Shown here one piece after another: positions 43,339 through 52,234 of a DNA stretch of 64,000 nucleotides. The stretch spans positions 1,364,001 through 1,428,000 of the forward strand of contig NZ_BNJF01000001.1 in the NCBI RefSeq assembly GCF_016587355.1, read 5' to 3'. The position numbers and the translations under genes are program-made. Position 1 is the stretch's first letter; each line of letters begins with the position of its first letter. The DNA is from Ktedonospora formicarum. Its GTDB lineage: Bacteria; Chloroflexota; Ktedonobacteria; Ktedonobacterales; Ktedonobacteraceae. The notes under the pieces were generated by a model. That model saw only the letters and a list, made by a program, of their open reading frames with translations. It was not told the origin of the DNA and did not search any database.

Positions 43339-44826
43339 CTATGGTTGCAAACTATCTAATTTGGCCTTCAGTAAGGGCTGAACCATATTGGCTTTGGCCT
43401 GACCGCGCGTTTGCTTCATCACCTGACCAACCAGGGCTTGCATCGCGTTGGTCTTGCCACCCAGGTAGTCATTGACGACTTTCTGGTTCTTAGCAATAAT
43501 CTCGTCAATAATGGCTTCCAGGGCACTAGTATCCGTAATTGGTGGCTTGAAGCCCTTTCTCTCTACTACCTTTTCTGGTAATTCGCCCGAAACAAAGGCT
43601 TCATCAAGTACCTCTTTGGCCTGCTTGCCAGTGATACGCTCACCCTCCAGCAGGTCAAGCAGATTCGCCAGCGCTTCGGGTGAAAGTGGGCTTTCTTGCA
43701 CTACGATGGATTTCGCATTCAAAAGGCGCACAACTTCGCTCAAAAGCCAGTTGCTTGCGGCTTTCGCACGGGCCTTCTGATCCTTCACCTTAGACACACT
43801 CAAAACCTGTTCAAAGTAATCACCCAGGGCTTTGTCTTCAGTCATGACATTGGCTTCTTGCTCAGAAAGACCATAATCCTTGGCATAACGGGCACGGCGG
43901 GCATCCGGCAATTCTGCCAAGCCAGCGCGAATGCTCTCAACACGCTCACGGCTAATGATCAGCGGAGGCAGATCGGGCTCTGGAAAGTACCGATAGTCGT
44001 TGGCATGTTCCTTCACGCGCTGCGTCAGTGTAATGCCACGCGCCTCATCCCAGCCGCGTGTCTCCTGGCGAATCCGTCCACCTTCGCGCAGGACGGCAAT
44101 CTGGCGGCGGGCCTCATAATCGAGCGCACGCTCGACGGCGCGGAAGCTGTTCATATTCTTGATTTCGGTCTTCGTCCCCAGGCGCTCCTGCCCACGTGGG
44201 CGTACAGAGACGTTGGCATCACAGCGCAAGCTTCCCTCTTCCATACGGCCAGAGGACACACCCAAGTAGACCAGAATCTCACGCAGCTTTTGCATGTAGA
44301 GGCGAGCCTCCTCGGGGCTACGCATATCAGGCTCGCTGACAATCTCCATGAGTGGGGTACCCGAGCGATTCACATCGATCAAGCTATACCCCTCCCGATG
44401 CTGGAGCTTGGCGGTATCTTCTTCCAGGTGAACACGTGTGACGCCAATACGCCGACTCTGACCGTTCACTTCGATAGTCAGATAGCCGTCGTGGCTGAGT
44501 GGGATATCATACTGTGAGATCTGATAACCCTTCATCAAGTCAGGATAATTATAGCTCTTGCGATCAAATTTAGAGTATTCGGGGATAGAGCAATGCAGCG
44601 CGAGCGCCGTCATAATCGTATAGCTAACAGCCTCTTCGTTAATTACAGGCAGCACACCAGGCATGCCCATACAGACAGGGCACACATGTGTGTTCGGGGC
44701 TTCATTGGCATAGCCAGTGCTACAAGAGCAGAACATCTTGCTCTTCGTCAGCAGTTGCGAATGGACCTCCAGGCCAATCACGATCTCGAAATCCGTATCA
44801 ATGGGAGTAGAAGCAGTTGTAGTCAT
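43339..44826 (-). CDS. gatB: Asp-tRNA(Asn)/Glu-tRNA(Gln) amidotransferase subunit B
   Basis: 495 residues from ATG 44826 (MTTTAST...), with GAGGG upstream. The longer frame to 44889 adds 21 unsupported residues. The kinase domain has VIGLEVHSQLLTKSKMFC, the metal-site Cys pattern CSCSTGY...CPVCMGMPG, KSYNYPDLMKGYQISQYD, HLEEDTAKL and DVNRSGTPLMEIV. The helical and YqeY-like tail ends with KTNAMQALVGQVMKQTRGQA. With GatA and GatC (not in the window) it transamidates misacylated tRNAs. Confidence 0.94.
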   Translation of the reverse strand: MTTTASTPIDTDFEIVIGLEVHSQLLTKSKMFCSCSTGYANEAPNTHVCPVCMGMPGVLPVINEEAVSYTIMTALALHCSIPEYSKFDRKSYNYPDLMKGYQISQYDIPLSHDGYLTIEVNGQSRRIGVTRVHLEEDTAKLQHREGYSLIDVNRSGTPLMEIVSEPDMRSPEEARLYMQKLREILVYLGVSSGRMEEGSLRCDANVSVRPRGQERLGTKTEIKNMNSFRAVERALDYEARRQIAVLREGGRIRQETRGWDEARGITLTQRVKEHANDYRYFPEPDLPPLIISRERVESIRAGLAELPDARRARYAKDYGLSEQEANVMTEDKALGDYFEQVLSVSKVKDQKARAKAASNWLLSEVVRLLNAKSIVVQESPLSPEALANLLDLLEGERITGKQAKEVLDEAFVSGELPEKVVERKGFKPPITDTSALEAIIDEIIAKNQKVVNDYLGGKTNAMQALVGQVMKQTRGQAKANMVQPLLKAKLDSLQP

Positions 44827-45108
44827 GCGCCAACCCTCAACCTTTATTTGTATCAGTATCTTCAGAAACGCTTCAAGATTCCGCCCCAACCATGGCGATG
44901 CCGTGCATAGTCGAACCGATAAGACCTGGAAAGCTTTCGCTTCTGAAAGACAGATATGCGTCGCATTTTACTGTAAGTCTAGCCCTTTCCAGGTCATTCG
45001 TCAATGGGATACCTCAACTAAAGGCACAAACCAGGAGAAGCAGCAATAGCAGACCTTTCTTACACCCTCTTCAAAAACTTTACAAAATGGCTAGCCGCTC
45101 GCCATACA

Positions 45109-45137
45109 TTGCATTACTGTGTGAAATAGCGTACAAT
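45109..45137 (+). promoter_or_regulatory. promoter of a candidate small RNA
   Basis: TTGCAT, a 17-nt spacer and TACAAT, with no protein-coding frame directly downstream. Confidence 0.45.
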
Positions 45138-45143
45138 TTTGGC

Positions 45144-45275
45144 GTATCAACGGTTGATTATGAGAGAGAACACGACCTGATCGCAAGGTATTACCGCTCA
45201 CCATGTCTCGCTCAAGTACAGCATCTCAATGTCATCAGCCCAGGACGAGCATGCTAGTAGCGTAATACCTGGGCG
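45144..45275 (+). ncRNA. candidate small RNA
   Basis: Behind the promoter at 45109-45137 lies about 130 nt without a coding frame. AGGTATTACCGCT (45188-45200) can pair with AGCGTAATACCT (45249-45260), closing a loop of about 50 nt that contains AGCATCTCAATGTCAT and GCCCAGGACGAGC. GGGCGTTTTCTTG follows. The layout resembles an sRNA with a weak terminator. It might instead be a leader for the GTPase gene 270 bp on, though that has its own promoter. Confidence 0.3.
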
Positions 45276-45429
45276 TTTTCTTGTCTAAAATAAGCGGAGC
45301 CCTTGAGAAGATCCTTCTTGCTGTGATGAAACCCTTCGGCGAGTCTTTCTAAAGAAGCAGCACAAAATATGGGTTGCTCCAAAATAGAAACCAATTTTTC
45401 ACATGATTCCGCTCAGTAATCGCAAGCCG

Positions 45430-45458
45430 TTGGCAATTTTGTCAAAATACGATATACT
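45430..45458 (+). promoter_or_regulatory. promoter of the MglA-like GTPase gene
   Basis: TTGGCA, a 17-nt spacer and TATACT. Confidence 0.65.
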
Positions 45459-45470
45459 GTCCCGGACAGT
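45456..45470 (+). promoter_or_regulatory. operator-like palindrome at the transcription start
   Basis: ACTGTCC-C-GGACAGT overlaps the end of the -10 box and the expected start site, an ideal repressor position. A looser AGTAG/CTACT repeat follows at 45469-45486. Confidence 0.45.
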
Positions 45471-45546
45471 AGTAGCACACACTACTGCCTGATATACATC
45501 ATTATACAGGTAGTGGGCGTAAGAGTGGGCAGGAGAACGAAATGAT

Positions 45547-46131
45547 ATGTCTCTGATCAATATGGCGAAACGAGAGATCAACTGCAAAATTGTCTATTAC
45601 GGCATTGGTCTCTGTGGCAAGACTACAAACCTTCATTACATCCATCAGGCAGTAAATCCCCAAGACGTAGGAAGCATGGTATCCATCGATACGGAGACAG
45701 AGCGTACGCTCTACTTCGACTTACTTCCTTTGGAGTTGGGTAAGGTCCAGGGTTTTAATATTCGCTTCCAGTTGTATACGGTCCCAGGCCAGATTCTCTA
45801 TCAGCAGACACGTATCTCCGTCCTCAAGGGTGCCGATTGCGTCGTTTTTGTGGCTGACTCCCAGGCAAGTAAATTGCAAGAGAATATCGAGTGCTGGAAT
45901 GAGTTACAAGAACAGTTACGTCGCATGAATAAGGATATCACAGACTATCCTCTGGTCATGCAGTGGAATAAGCGCGACCTGCAAGATACATTACCAGTCT
46001 CAGTTCTGGAAAAATATCTTAATCCCTATCGTGTCCCGAGCTACGAAGCTGTCGCCGTAACAGGGAGAGGCGTCATCGAGTGCTTGCGCGTTGGTATTAA
46101 TACCACCTTGCAACGCCTGGAGCGCTTCTAA
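45547..46131 (+). CDS. MglA-family small Ras-like GTPase
   Basis: 194 residues. The P-loop is GIGLCGKTT (19-27), the region matching the MglA switch I carries SIDTETERTLYFDLLP, the G3 region is TVPGQ (Gln where many GTPases have DxxGQ; MglA has TVPGQ), and G4 is NKRDL (NKxD). The sequence YGIGLCGKTTNLHYIH is typical of MglA proteins, which control cell polarity and motility in myxobacteria and have unclear roles in Chloroflexota. The usual GAP partner MglB (Roadblock) is not in this neighbourhood. The gene has its own promoter, an operator-like palindrome and is followed directly by repeat copy G. Confidence 0.9.
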   Translation: MSLINMAKREINCKIVYYGIGLCGKTTNLHYIHQAVNPQDVGSMVSIDTETERTLYFDLLPLELGKVQGFNIRFQLYTVPGQILYQQTRISVLKGADCVVFVADSQASKLQENIECWNELQEQLRRMNKDITDYPLVMQWNKRDLQDTLPVSVLEKYLNPYRVPSYEAVAVTGRGVIECLRVGINTTLQRLERF

Positions 46132-46133
46132 TA

Positions 46134-46186
46134 TCTTAAGCGAGAACCTGCTGCGATTAACGCTCAGGTTTTCGCTTAAAGAGTAA
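46134..46186 (+). repeat. dispersed palindromic repeat, copy G (short form)
   Basis: TCTTAAGCGAGAACCTGCTG ... CGCTCAGGTTTTCGCTTAAA then GAGTAA. Ends match the family but the interior is reduced to a few bases, leaving essentially a hairpin right after the MglA-like stop. It could act as a terminator-like structure. Confidence 0.7.
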
Positions 46187-46383
46187 TTTTGCCGACGTCA
46201 TGTTGAGAATATAAACAGACATTGTAGCGAAACGTCTCCAGAAAGGAGCCGCATAGTCCAGAGCGATCAGACATAATGCGGCTCCTTCAAATATTTTGCC
46301 CTCCTCCCACATTTCAAGCCTTTTCAGTGCCCCACTCAGATACATCTATTCGCACAGAAATAGAATTTTTGCCCTCAGACCAA

Positions 46384-46412
46384 TTGTTCACAGCGCGTTT
46401 TGTGTGTATAAT
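46384..46412 (+). promoter_or_regulatory. promoter of the second LuxR-type regulator
   Basis: TTGTTC, a 17-nt spacer and TATAAT, giving a leader of about 160 nt with a CCCTG/CAGGG hairpin. Confidence 0.55.
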
Positions 46413-46579
46413 GGGCACAACCAAAGGTAATAGTACTTTCCCCTGGCACAACAGGGACTATATTACTGGGTAAAAGCGCCCCTTTTAACCAGTTCGACTT
46501 GGAGTTTTGCTACATAAAGAGTGTAGGCAGTGTAGCGGTGGCGCCTCCACGCTGTCTGCTCTTCGCAAGAAGGGAATGC

Positions 46580-47269
46580 ATGGAAACGATACGTGTCATC
46601 ATCATTGATGAACAACCTCTATTCCGTGAGGGGATTCGAGCTACCCTGGAACAGATGGGTAACTGCGAAATTATTGGAGAGTCGACGGATGTTGGAGAAG
46701 TGCTGGACATAGTCCGCACCAATACCGCAGATGTCGCCCTTATCGATGCAGGTCTCACTTCCTCTGATCCACTTGAGATAGCACGGCAGACGCGTCATCT
46801 CGCACCCCGGACGGCCATTATTATGCTGACGCCTTCCGAAGACGAGGAGCGCCTATTTCAATCCATCAAAGTTGGTGCAGCTGCATACTATACGCGCAAC
46901 ATTACCGCGCAAGAATTAGTCGATGCCGTGCGCAAAGTCAGTCAGGGAGAATACCTCATCAATGATGACGTGCTCTCCAAACCTCAGCTCGCTAGTCGTG
47001 TTCTGCGGTCATTCCATGAATTGACCGTTGAGAAGGAAGAGGGTACACCAAAGGATAGTTATTCACCCCTCTCCAGTCGCGAAGTCGAAATTCTTGACTA
47101 CATCGCGCGCGGTAACAGTAATAAGGAGATCGCGAAGTCATTGAAGATCAGTGATCAAACCGTAAAGAACCACATCACCTCAATCCTCAAGAAGTTATCC
47201 GTCAGCGATCGTACAGCCGCAGTTGTGCATGCTTTGCGCCACGGCTGGATCAAAATCAACGAGAATTAA
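46580..47269 (+). CDS. NarL/LuxR-family response regulator with Lys-to-Arg receiver change
   Basis: 229 residues from ATG 46580 (AGGG upstream). The 27 residues before it in the open frame are unsupported. The receiver has the acidic pair in IIIDEQPLFREG, acceptor Asp in VALIDAGLTSS, Thr in IMLTPSEDE, but the conserved Lys at strand 5 is Arg (AAYYTRNITAQE). The LuxR HTH (LSSREVEILDYIARGNSNKEIAKSLKISDQTVKNHI..., about 155-205) is complete. Phosphorylation may be altered or absent. No histidine kinase is adjacent. Confidence 0.88.
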   Translation: METIRVIIIDEQPLFREGIRATLEQMGNCEIIGESTDVGEVLDIVRTNTADVALIDAGLTSSDPLEIARQTRHLAPRTAIIMLTPSEDEERLFQSIKVGAAAYYTRNITAQELVDAVRKVSQGEYLINDDVLSKPQLASRVLRSFHELTVEKEEGTPKDSYSPLSSREVEILDYIARGNSNKEIAKSLKISDQTVKNHITSILKKLSVSDRTAAVVHALRHGWIKINEN

Positions 47270-47664
47270 CAATCCGCAAGGACACAGGACATTGCAGGGT
47301 GGAACCTTCCCGTCACTTCTATCTGGAAGCGAGCCTCCCTCTTTTCCTGTGCCCTCTTTCCGCTCCTTCCCCTGCATAAATCAGCGAAAACGACTTTGCT
47401 CTAACACCAGCCAAGCCTCAGAACGCCTTTTTATCTGAGCAGGTTTTTTGTATACTGAAAGTACAGGTACCTATCATCCATATTGAAGCACAATTACAAA
47501 GTGGTACATATGCCTCACTTGTACTGGTATCTCTGGTGTTGGTAGAAGATTGGCAGGCACACGCATCGACCTCACACTCCACCTGTAGCTTGACGCTGGG
47601 GTGTATATGTTGCGCTCCATGCCACAGATATTCTCATTTGAGAGAAGAAAGGAAGTCTAGACCT
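47270..47664. other. intergenic region before the glucan phosphorylase gene
   Basis: About 395 bp. A TATACT lies near 47450 without a clear -35. A GGGTGGAACC stretch near 47299 faintly resembles a T-box core but lacks its context. I see no gene. Confidence 0.3.
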
Positions 47665-50220
47665 GTGAAAGTCTACGGTCGCATAACGGTCTTTCCCATT
47701 ATGCCATCTCGCATTAGCCGCCTCTATGAGCTGGCATACAATCTCTGGTGGAGTTGGCATCCCGAGGCACGTGAGCTCTATAGCTCGCTTGACCCAGAAC
47801 TCTGGGAGCAGATTGGGCATAACCCGGTGCGCTTCCTCAGCGAAGTAGAGCCACAAAGATTGGAACAGGTCGCCGACGATGGCGAATACCTAGAGCGCTA
47901 TGACAGCGTTATCCATGACTTTGATCGCTATATGCATCCTGAAGAGGATGAAACCTGGTTCTCACAGAACTATCCTCATTTGCAAGATAGGACTATCGCC
48001 TACTTCTCGGCAGAATTTGGACTCCATGAATCTCTTCCCATCTACTCTGGTGGCCTGGGGATTCTCTCGGGCGATCATTGTAAAGAGGCAAGTGACCTGG
48101 GCCTGCCCTTTGTTGGCGTCGGATTTCTATATCCTCAGGGCTATTTCATTCAGCAAATCAATCGCGATGGTGTGCAAGAGGCACTTTACGAAAAGCTGCA
48201 CTTCTCTGAAGCTCCGGCAGTACCAGCAGTCGATCCTGATGGGAATGAAGTGGTTATCAGCGTCGATCTTCCAGGCAGACGCATTTATGCCAAGGTCTGG
48301 AAACTGATGGTCGGGCGCGTTCCCCTCTATCTCATGGATACCGATGTTGATCCCAACGCCCCTAACGACCGTGAACTTTCCGCACGCCTCTACGCAGGTG
48401 ATCGCGAGATGCGTATCGCACAAGAGATTGTGCTGGGTATCGGCGGTGTACGCGCACTTCGCGCTCTGGGCATCACTCCTGCAGCCTGGCATCTCAACGA
48501 AGGACACGCGGCCTTCCTGAGCCTGGAACGCTGTCGCGAACTAGTCGCGCGTGGACTCAGCTTCAATGAAGCACGTGAGGTTGTCCGCGCCAACTCGCTC
48601 TTTACGACACATACGCCGGTTCCTGCTGGCAATGATACCTTCAACTATGACCTGGTCGATAAGTACTTCAACTCCTATTGGAGCTTGCTAAAGTTAAACC
48701 GCGACCAGTTTATGGAGGTAGCACGCGAGGATCATGGCTGGGGCTCGACCTATGGCATGACAGTGCTAGCTCTCAAGCTGACTGGGCAGCATAATGGGGT
48801 GAGCAAACTGCACGGAGCGGTCTCCCGCAAAATGTGGCAATTCCTCTGGTCTGGACTCGATGTTGATGAGGTGCCTATCGAATATATAACCAATGGGGTA
48901 CATACCTTTTCCTGGATCGCACCTGAAATCAATTTGCTCTTCCAACGCTATCTGGATGCCGATTGGGGCCGAAATGTTGACGATCCGGAATTCTGGCGGG
49001 AGCGCATCAAACTACTTCCCGATGCCAAGCTATGGGAGGCACATCATCAGCGCAAAGAGATACTAATCGACTACGCCCGCGAGCGACTAAAGCAACAGCA
49101 TCTACGCCTGGGAGAAGGCTCCCTTCAGATCGACGAGTTCGAGCAGATGCTTGACCCGAACGCATTCATTATCGGATTCGCACGCCGCTTCGCCACATAT
49201 AAGCGCGCCGCGCTGCTTTTCCGCGATCTCGACAGACTCAAGCGCATCCTGAATGATCCCGAACGCCCGGTGCAAATCATCTTTGCTGGTAAGGCTCACC
49301 CGGCTGACGAGCCGGGCAAAGCGCTCATAGAGCAGATCTATCGCGCCTCACGTAGCCCAGAATTCAAAGGCAAGATTATTCTGCTGGAGAACTATGATAT
49401 CGATATGGCGCGCTATCTTGTCTCTGGCACGGATCTCTGGCTGAATACTCCCATCCGCCCCTATGAGGCCAGTGGTACCAGTGGGCAAAAGGCGGCTCTT
49501 AATGGACAGCCAAACTGTAGTATTCTGGATGGCTGGTGGGCCGAGGGCTATAATGGGCAGAATGGTTGGGCGATTGGCGAAGAGCGTGAATACCACGATC
49601 AAGAAATTCAGGCCGAGGCCGATAGCCTCTCGCTCTATCGCCTTTTAGAAGAGGAGATTATTCCCACCTTCTTTGACCGTGACAACGAGGATATTCCTCA
49701 TCGCTGGATCGGGTATATGAAGGAAGCCATTAGCACCTGTATGCCCCAGTTCAGCATGCGCCGTATGGTCAAAGAGTATACAACCAATTACTATGTACCT
49801 GATATTGAGCAGAGTATACAGGCGGGAGATGGCAACTATCAAGATGTACGCACTCTCGCAGCCTGGAAAGAACGCATCAATCGATATTGGAGCAATCTAC
49901 AGCTCTACATTCAGGGTCAGCGTAATGGACAGCTTAGCCTGGGTGAGGGCATTGATGTACATGCCTGGGTCCGCACCACAAACCTGACGCCTGAAGATAT
50001 CAGTGTGGAACTAGTATATGGCAACACGAAAGAGGAGCTAGCGAAACCTCAACACACGGTCACCATGAAGTATATCAAGCGTGAAGAGGATGGAGCCTAT
50101 CGTTTCGATATCCATCTCACACCAGCCGAAAGCGGCAGTATTGCTTACAATGTCCGTGTCGTTCCCTCTCACCCACTTCTAACCGAGAAATATGAGATGG
50201 GCCTTATTCGCTGGGCCTAA
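47665..50220 (+). CDS. glgP: alpha-glucan (glycogen) phosphorylase
   Basis: 851 residues from GTG 47665 (GAAAGGAAG upstream). The 43-codon extension to 47536 is Cys/His/Ser-rich and unlike the family. An N-terminal DUF3417 domain (LYELAYNLWWSWHPEARELY...) is typical of the short, TIGR02094-type phosphorylases. The catalytic domain contains YFSAEFGLHESLPIYSGGLG, LGIGGVRALRALGI and WHLNEGHAAFL. The PLP-binding region is GTSGQKAALNG preceded by NTPIRPYEAS. The enzyme releases glucose-1-phosphate from glycogen or maltodextrin. It is monocistronic with a strong terminator. Confidence 0.92.
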   Translation: MKVYGRITVFPIMPSRISRLYELAYNLWWSWHPEARELYSSLDPELWEQIGHNPVRFLSEVEPQRLEQVADDGEYLERYDSVIHDFDRYMHPEEDETWFSQNYPHLQDRTIAYFSAEFGLHESLPIYSGGLGILSGDHCKEASDLGLPFVGVGFLYPQGYFIQQINRDGVQEALYEKLHFSEAPAVPAVDPDGNEVVISVDLPGRRIYAKVWKLMVGRVPLYLMDTDVDPNAPNDRELSARLYAGDREMRIAQEIVLGIGGVRALRALGITPAAWHLNEGHAAFLSLERCRELVARGLSFNEAREVVRANSLFTTHTPVPAGNDTFNYDLVDKYFNSYWSLLKLNRDQFMEVAREDHGWGSTYGMTVLALKLTGQHNGVSKLHGAVSRKMWQFLWSGLDVDEVPIEYITNGVHTFSWIAPEINLLFQRYLDADWGRNVDDPEFWRERIKLLPDAKLWEAHHQRKEILIDYARERLKQQHLRLGEGSLQIDEFEQMLDPNAFIIGFARRFATYKRAALLFRDLDRLKRILNDPERPVQIIFAGKAHPADEPGKALIEQIYRASRSPEFKGKIILLENYDIDMARYLVSGTDLWLNTPIRPYEASGTSGQKAALNGQPNCSILDGWWAEGYNGQNGWAIGEEREYHDQEIQAEADSLSLYRLLEEEIIPTFFDRDNEDIPHRWIGYMKEAISTCMPQFSMRRMVKEYTTNYYVPDIEQSIQAGDGNYQDVRTLAAWKERINRYWSNLQLYIQGQRNGQLSLGEGIDVHAWVRTTNLTPEDISVELVYGNTKEELAKPQHTVTMKYIKREEDGAYRFDIHLTPAESGSIAYNVRVVPSHPLLTEKYEMGLIRWA

Positions 50221-50225
50221 TCAAT

Positions 50226-50272
50226 AATGCCCTATGACGCAGGTGTGATACGCACCTGCGTCATAGGGCATT
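50226..50272 (+). terminator. terminator of glgP
   Basis: A 20-bp perfect stem (AATGCCCTATGACGCAGGTG and complement) with a 7-nt loop, ending in TTTT. Confidence 0.9.
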
Positions 50273-50489
50273 TTAACGCTTGAAAATCACGCTCTACCTA
50301 CATAGGTTCACCCTAAAATACGGCTACCAGTACCGCCTGTGCGGCTGCTTGCCTTGCCACCACACGATTTCCCCGCAAATTGAACTTGTGTGTTTGGACG
50401 TAAGACCGTCCAGGCTAACTGTGCTGAGGTCCATGAACGGCACACTATATACAGTAATATCGAGCTAACACACACTTCTTGCCATCTGT

Positions 50490-51086
50490 TTACTCGGCTG
50501 AGGCAACCTTTTTGACACGGCGATAGGTAAAGAAGTGATGCGCCGAGAAATTATAGAACAAAACGAGAATCAACGCGATTGCCTGGGCAAAGAAGGGCCA
50601 CACATGCGCGAACTGCGAGAGACCAAATTGAATCAGAAATGTTAAGACACTCCCACTGACTGAGGTAAGATGAAAGCGCCAGCAGCGCTGTAATCGAGAG
50701 CGATCCCTGCCTCCATCCATATGTCGGAAGGTAAAGTAGTCATTGAGGCCAAAATTCACTAGAATAGAAATTTCGGTTGCGCATATAAACGCAAAAACGT
50801 TTCGCGCCTGATCATTAGCAATTGGAACATAGTGATTAAAGACAAAGAAGAAGAAAAGGTTCGCAAGCGCGGCGAGGCCACCAATAAAAACATAAGTGCC
50901 GAGACGCTGTATCATACCAGCACGCCCACCAGTCAGGTCGTCAACGAGATCCAGTAACTGGTTCGCAACTTTCCAGGGATAAGGGCGGTAAGAGCGTGTT
51001 GGCGCGATGACCGGGGTTGTAGGCGCTGTCTGTTCTTCGGTAAGGACTGACGCTACAGAGACTTCCTCCAGATTACTTAACGACAT
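50490..51086 (-). CDS. GtrA-family membrane protein
   Basis: 198 residues from ATG 51086 (GGAG 6 nt upstream). The open frame to 51140 is repeat-derived and discarded. After a polar N-terminus of about 60 residues come four helices with GtrA features: RLGTYVFIGGLAALANLFFFFVFNHY (split), CATEISILVNFGLNDYFTFR and FYNFSAHHFFTYRR. GtrA proteins are thought to help move polyprenyl-linked sugars or act with glycosyltransferases. No glycosyltransferase lies directly beside it. Confidence 0.85.
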   Translation of the reverse strand: MSLSNLEEVSVASVLTEEQTAPTTPVIAPTRSYRPYPWKVANQLLDLVDDLTGGRAGMIQRLGTYVFIGGLAALANLFFFFVFNHYVPIANDQARNVFAFICATEISILVNFGLNDYFTFRHMDGGRDRSRLQRCWRFHLTSVSGSVLTFLIQFGLSQFAHVWPFFAQAIALILVLFYNFSAHHFFTYRRVKKVASAE

Positions 51087-51106
51087 GCAAATCTCCAAAC
51101 ATTTTT

Positions 51107-51177
51107 CTTGCTCCTTATACGAAGGCCTGAGCACCAACACTATGTGAGAGCAGCATTAGTCTTCGTATAAGACCTGA
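51107..51177 (-). repeat. dispersed palindromic repeat, copy H
   Basis: On the minus strand: TCAGGTCTTATACGAAGACT, AATGCTGCTCTCACATAGTG, then GTGCTCAGGCCTTCGTATAA and GGAGCAAG. Compensatory changes keep the ends complementary (ATACGAAG / CTTCGTAT), evidence that base pairing is maintained. It lies directly upstream of the GtrA gene. Confidence 0.78.
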
Positions 51178-51376
51178 GAAATCGTTGCACAGGATGTTCT
51201 GTTCACGAATGCAAGACGGTCCATCTATGAGCAAAGTAACGCATAAGCCAAAGAGGTACTATGAGTACTATCCGCCTCACATCTACATATCAAAGCAGTC
51301 ATGTAAGAAAACAGCCATCCTTAGCTCGCTAAGCTACGAAGTCCTGAGGAGTAGCTAATTTGGAGAGGACACTTCT

Positions 51377-51423
51377 AATACTAGCCAGCGCTCCCATTAT
51401 AAAGAAGAACGCTGGCTAGTATT
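51377..51423. terminator. hairpin downstream of the VOC gene
   Basis: A 14-bp stem AATACTAGCCAGCG / CGCTGGCTAGTATT with a 19-nt loop, about 90 nt after the VOC stop. No strong T-run. Confidence 0.5.
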
Positions 51424-51510
51424 GGAAATTTCAGTAGAGATCGAGGTGAGTATAAGAAGGATAGAAGGATGATAAACCAGTTTCGCCCGCCTGAACAGGG
51501 CAAAAGCTTC

Positions 51511-51963
51511 TTATGCAGCAAACCCAATACAGCGAGCCAGGCAGAGCGAACGCGCTTCAGGAGATGGTTCTAACAAAGAAAACATATTGCCATCGGGATC
51601 GGTGAACATGGCTTCAACCCCATATAATTGTCGTGTCGGAACCTGGGAGAACGAGACGCCTCTTGTCGCCAATTTCTCATACATACTGATACAATCTTGA
51701 GTCGCAAAGACCCAGGGAACATTGTGTTTCATCCGTTCCTGAGCAGTTTGCACCCACCCATCATCATGAAATGCATCAGGTTTAGCAAGCGCCAGCTGCG
51801 GCTTCCGCTGCCCCTTTGGGGCCACAGTAACCAGGCGCAATCCTGGCGCATATGTGACATCCAGGCATTTCTCCAAACCGATAGCTTCTGTATAAAAGCG
51901 GAGTGCCATATCCTGATCTCTCACCAGGATAGAAACAAGAGTAAGTGGTGTTATCAGTCGCAT
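51511..51963 (-). CDS. VOC-superfamily (glyoxalase-like) protein
   Basis: 150 residues in two beta-alpha-beta-beta-beta modules: LVSILVRDQDMALRFYTEAIGLEK at the start and MYEKLATRGVSFSQVP then AMFTDPDGNMFSLLEP at the end. The final Glu of FSLLEP fits the C-terminal metal ligand. The family includes lyases, dioxygenases and resistance proteins. The substrate is not predictable. GGGGA precedes ATG 51963. Confidence 0.87.
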   Translation of the reverse strand: MRLITPLTLVSILVRDQDMALRFYTEAIGLEKCLDVTYAPGLRLVTVAPKGQRKPQLALAKPDAFHDDGWVQTAQERMKHNVPWVFATQDCISMYEKLATRGVSFSQVPTRQLYGVEAMFTDPDGNMFSLLEPSPEARSLCLARCIGFAA

Positions 51964-52234
51964 GTGTTATCCCCTAGCCCACCATAAAACAACATTGCAA
52001 AAACGCTACGTATTCGCCTACCAAACTATTCTTTCTGCGCCCCCTTATTATATAAAACATTTGTTCTAATTACAAGAGAATTCTTCGCCCCCAAGTATGC
52101 ACCTCTGTGAATCAAACTCGGCAGGGCTGGTGAATGTGCGATACAATATGTGAGAACAACTCAATTCCTGTGTGAAACCGCTTGCAAGCAGAAACGGTTC
52201 GATATACGAGCAATACGTCTGAAGGAGAAATACG

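Noticed and set aside
43696..44517. Plus-strand open frame of 273 codons
   Set aside because: It is the complement of gatB, whose motifs and length are complete.
47290..47320. T-box-like GGGTGGAACC stretch
   Set aside because: There is no stem I specifier domain, no matching terminator/antiterminator pair and no aminoacyl-tRNA or amino-acid gene downstream.
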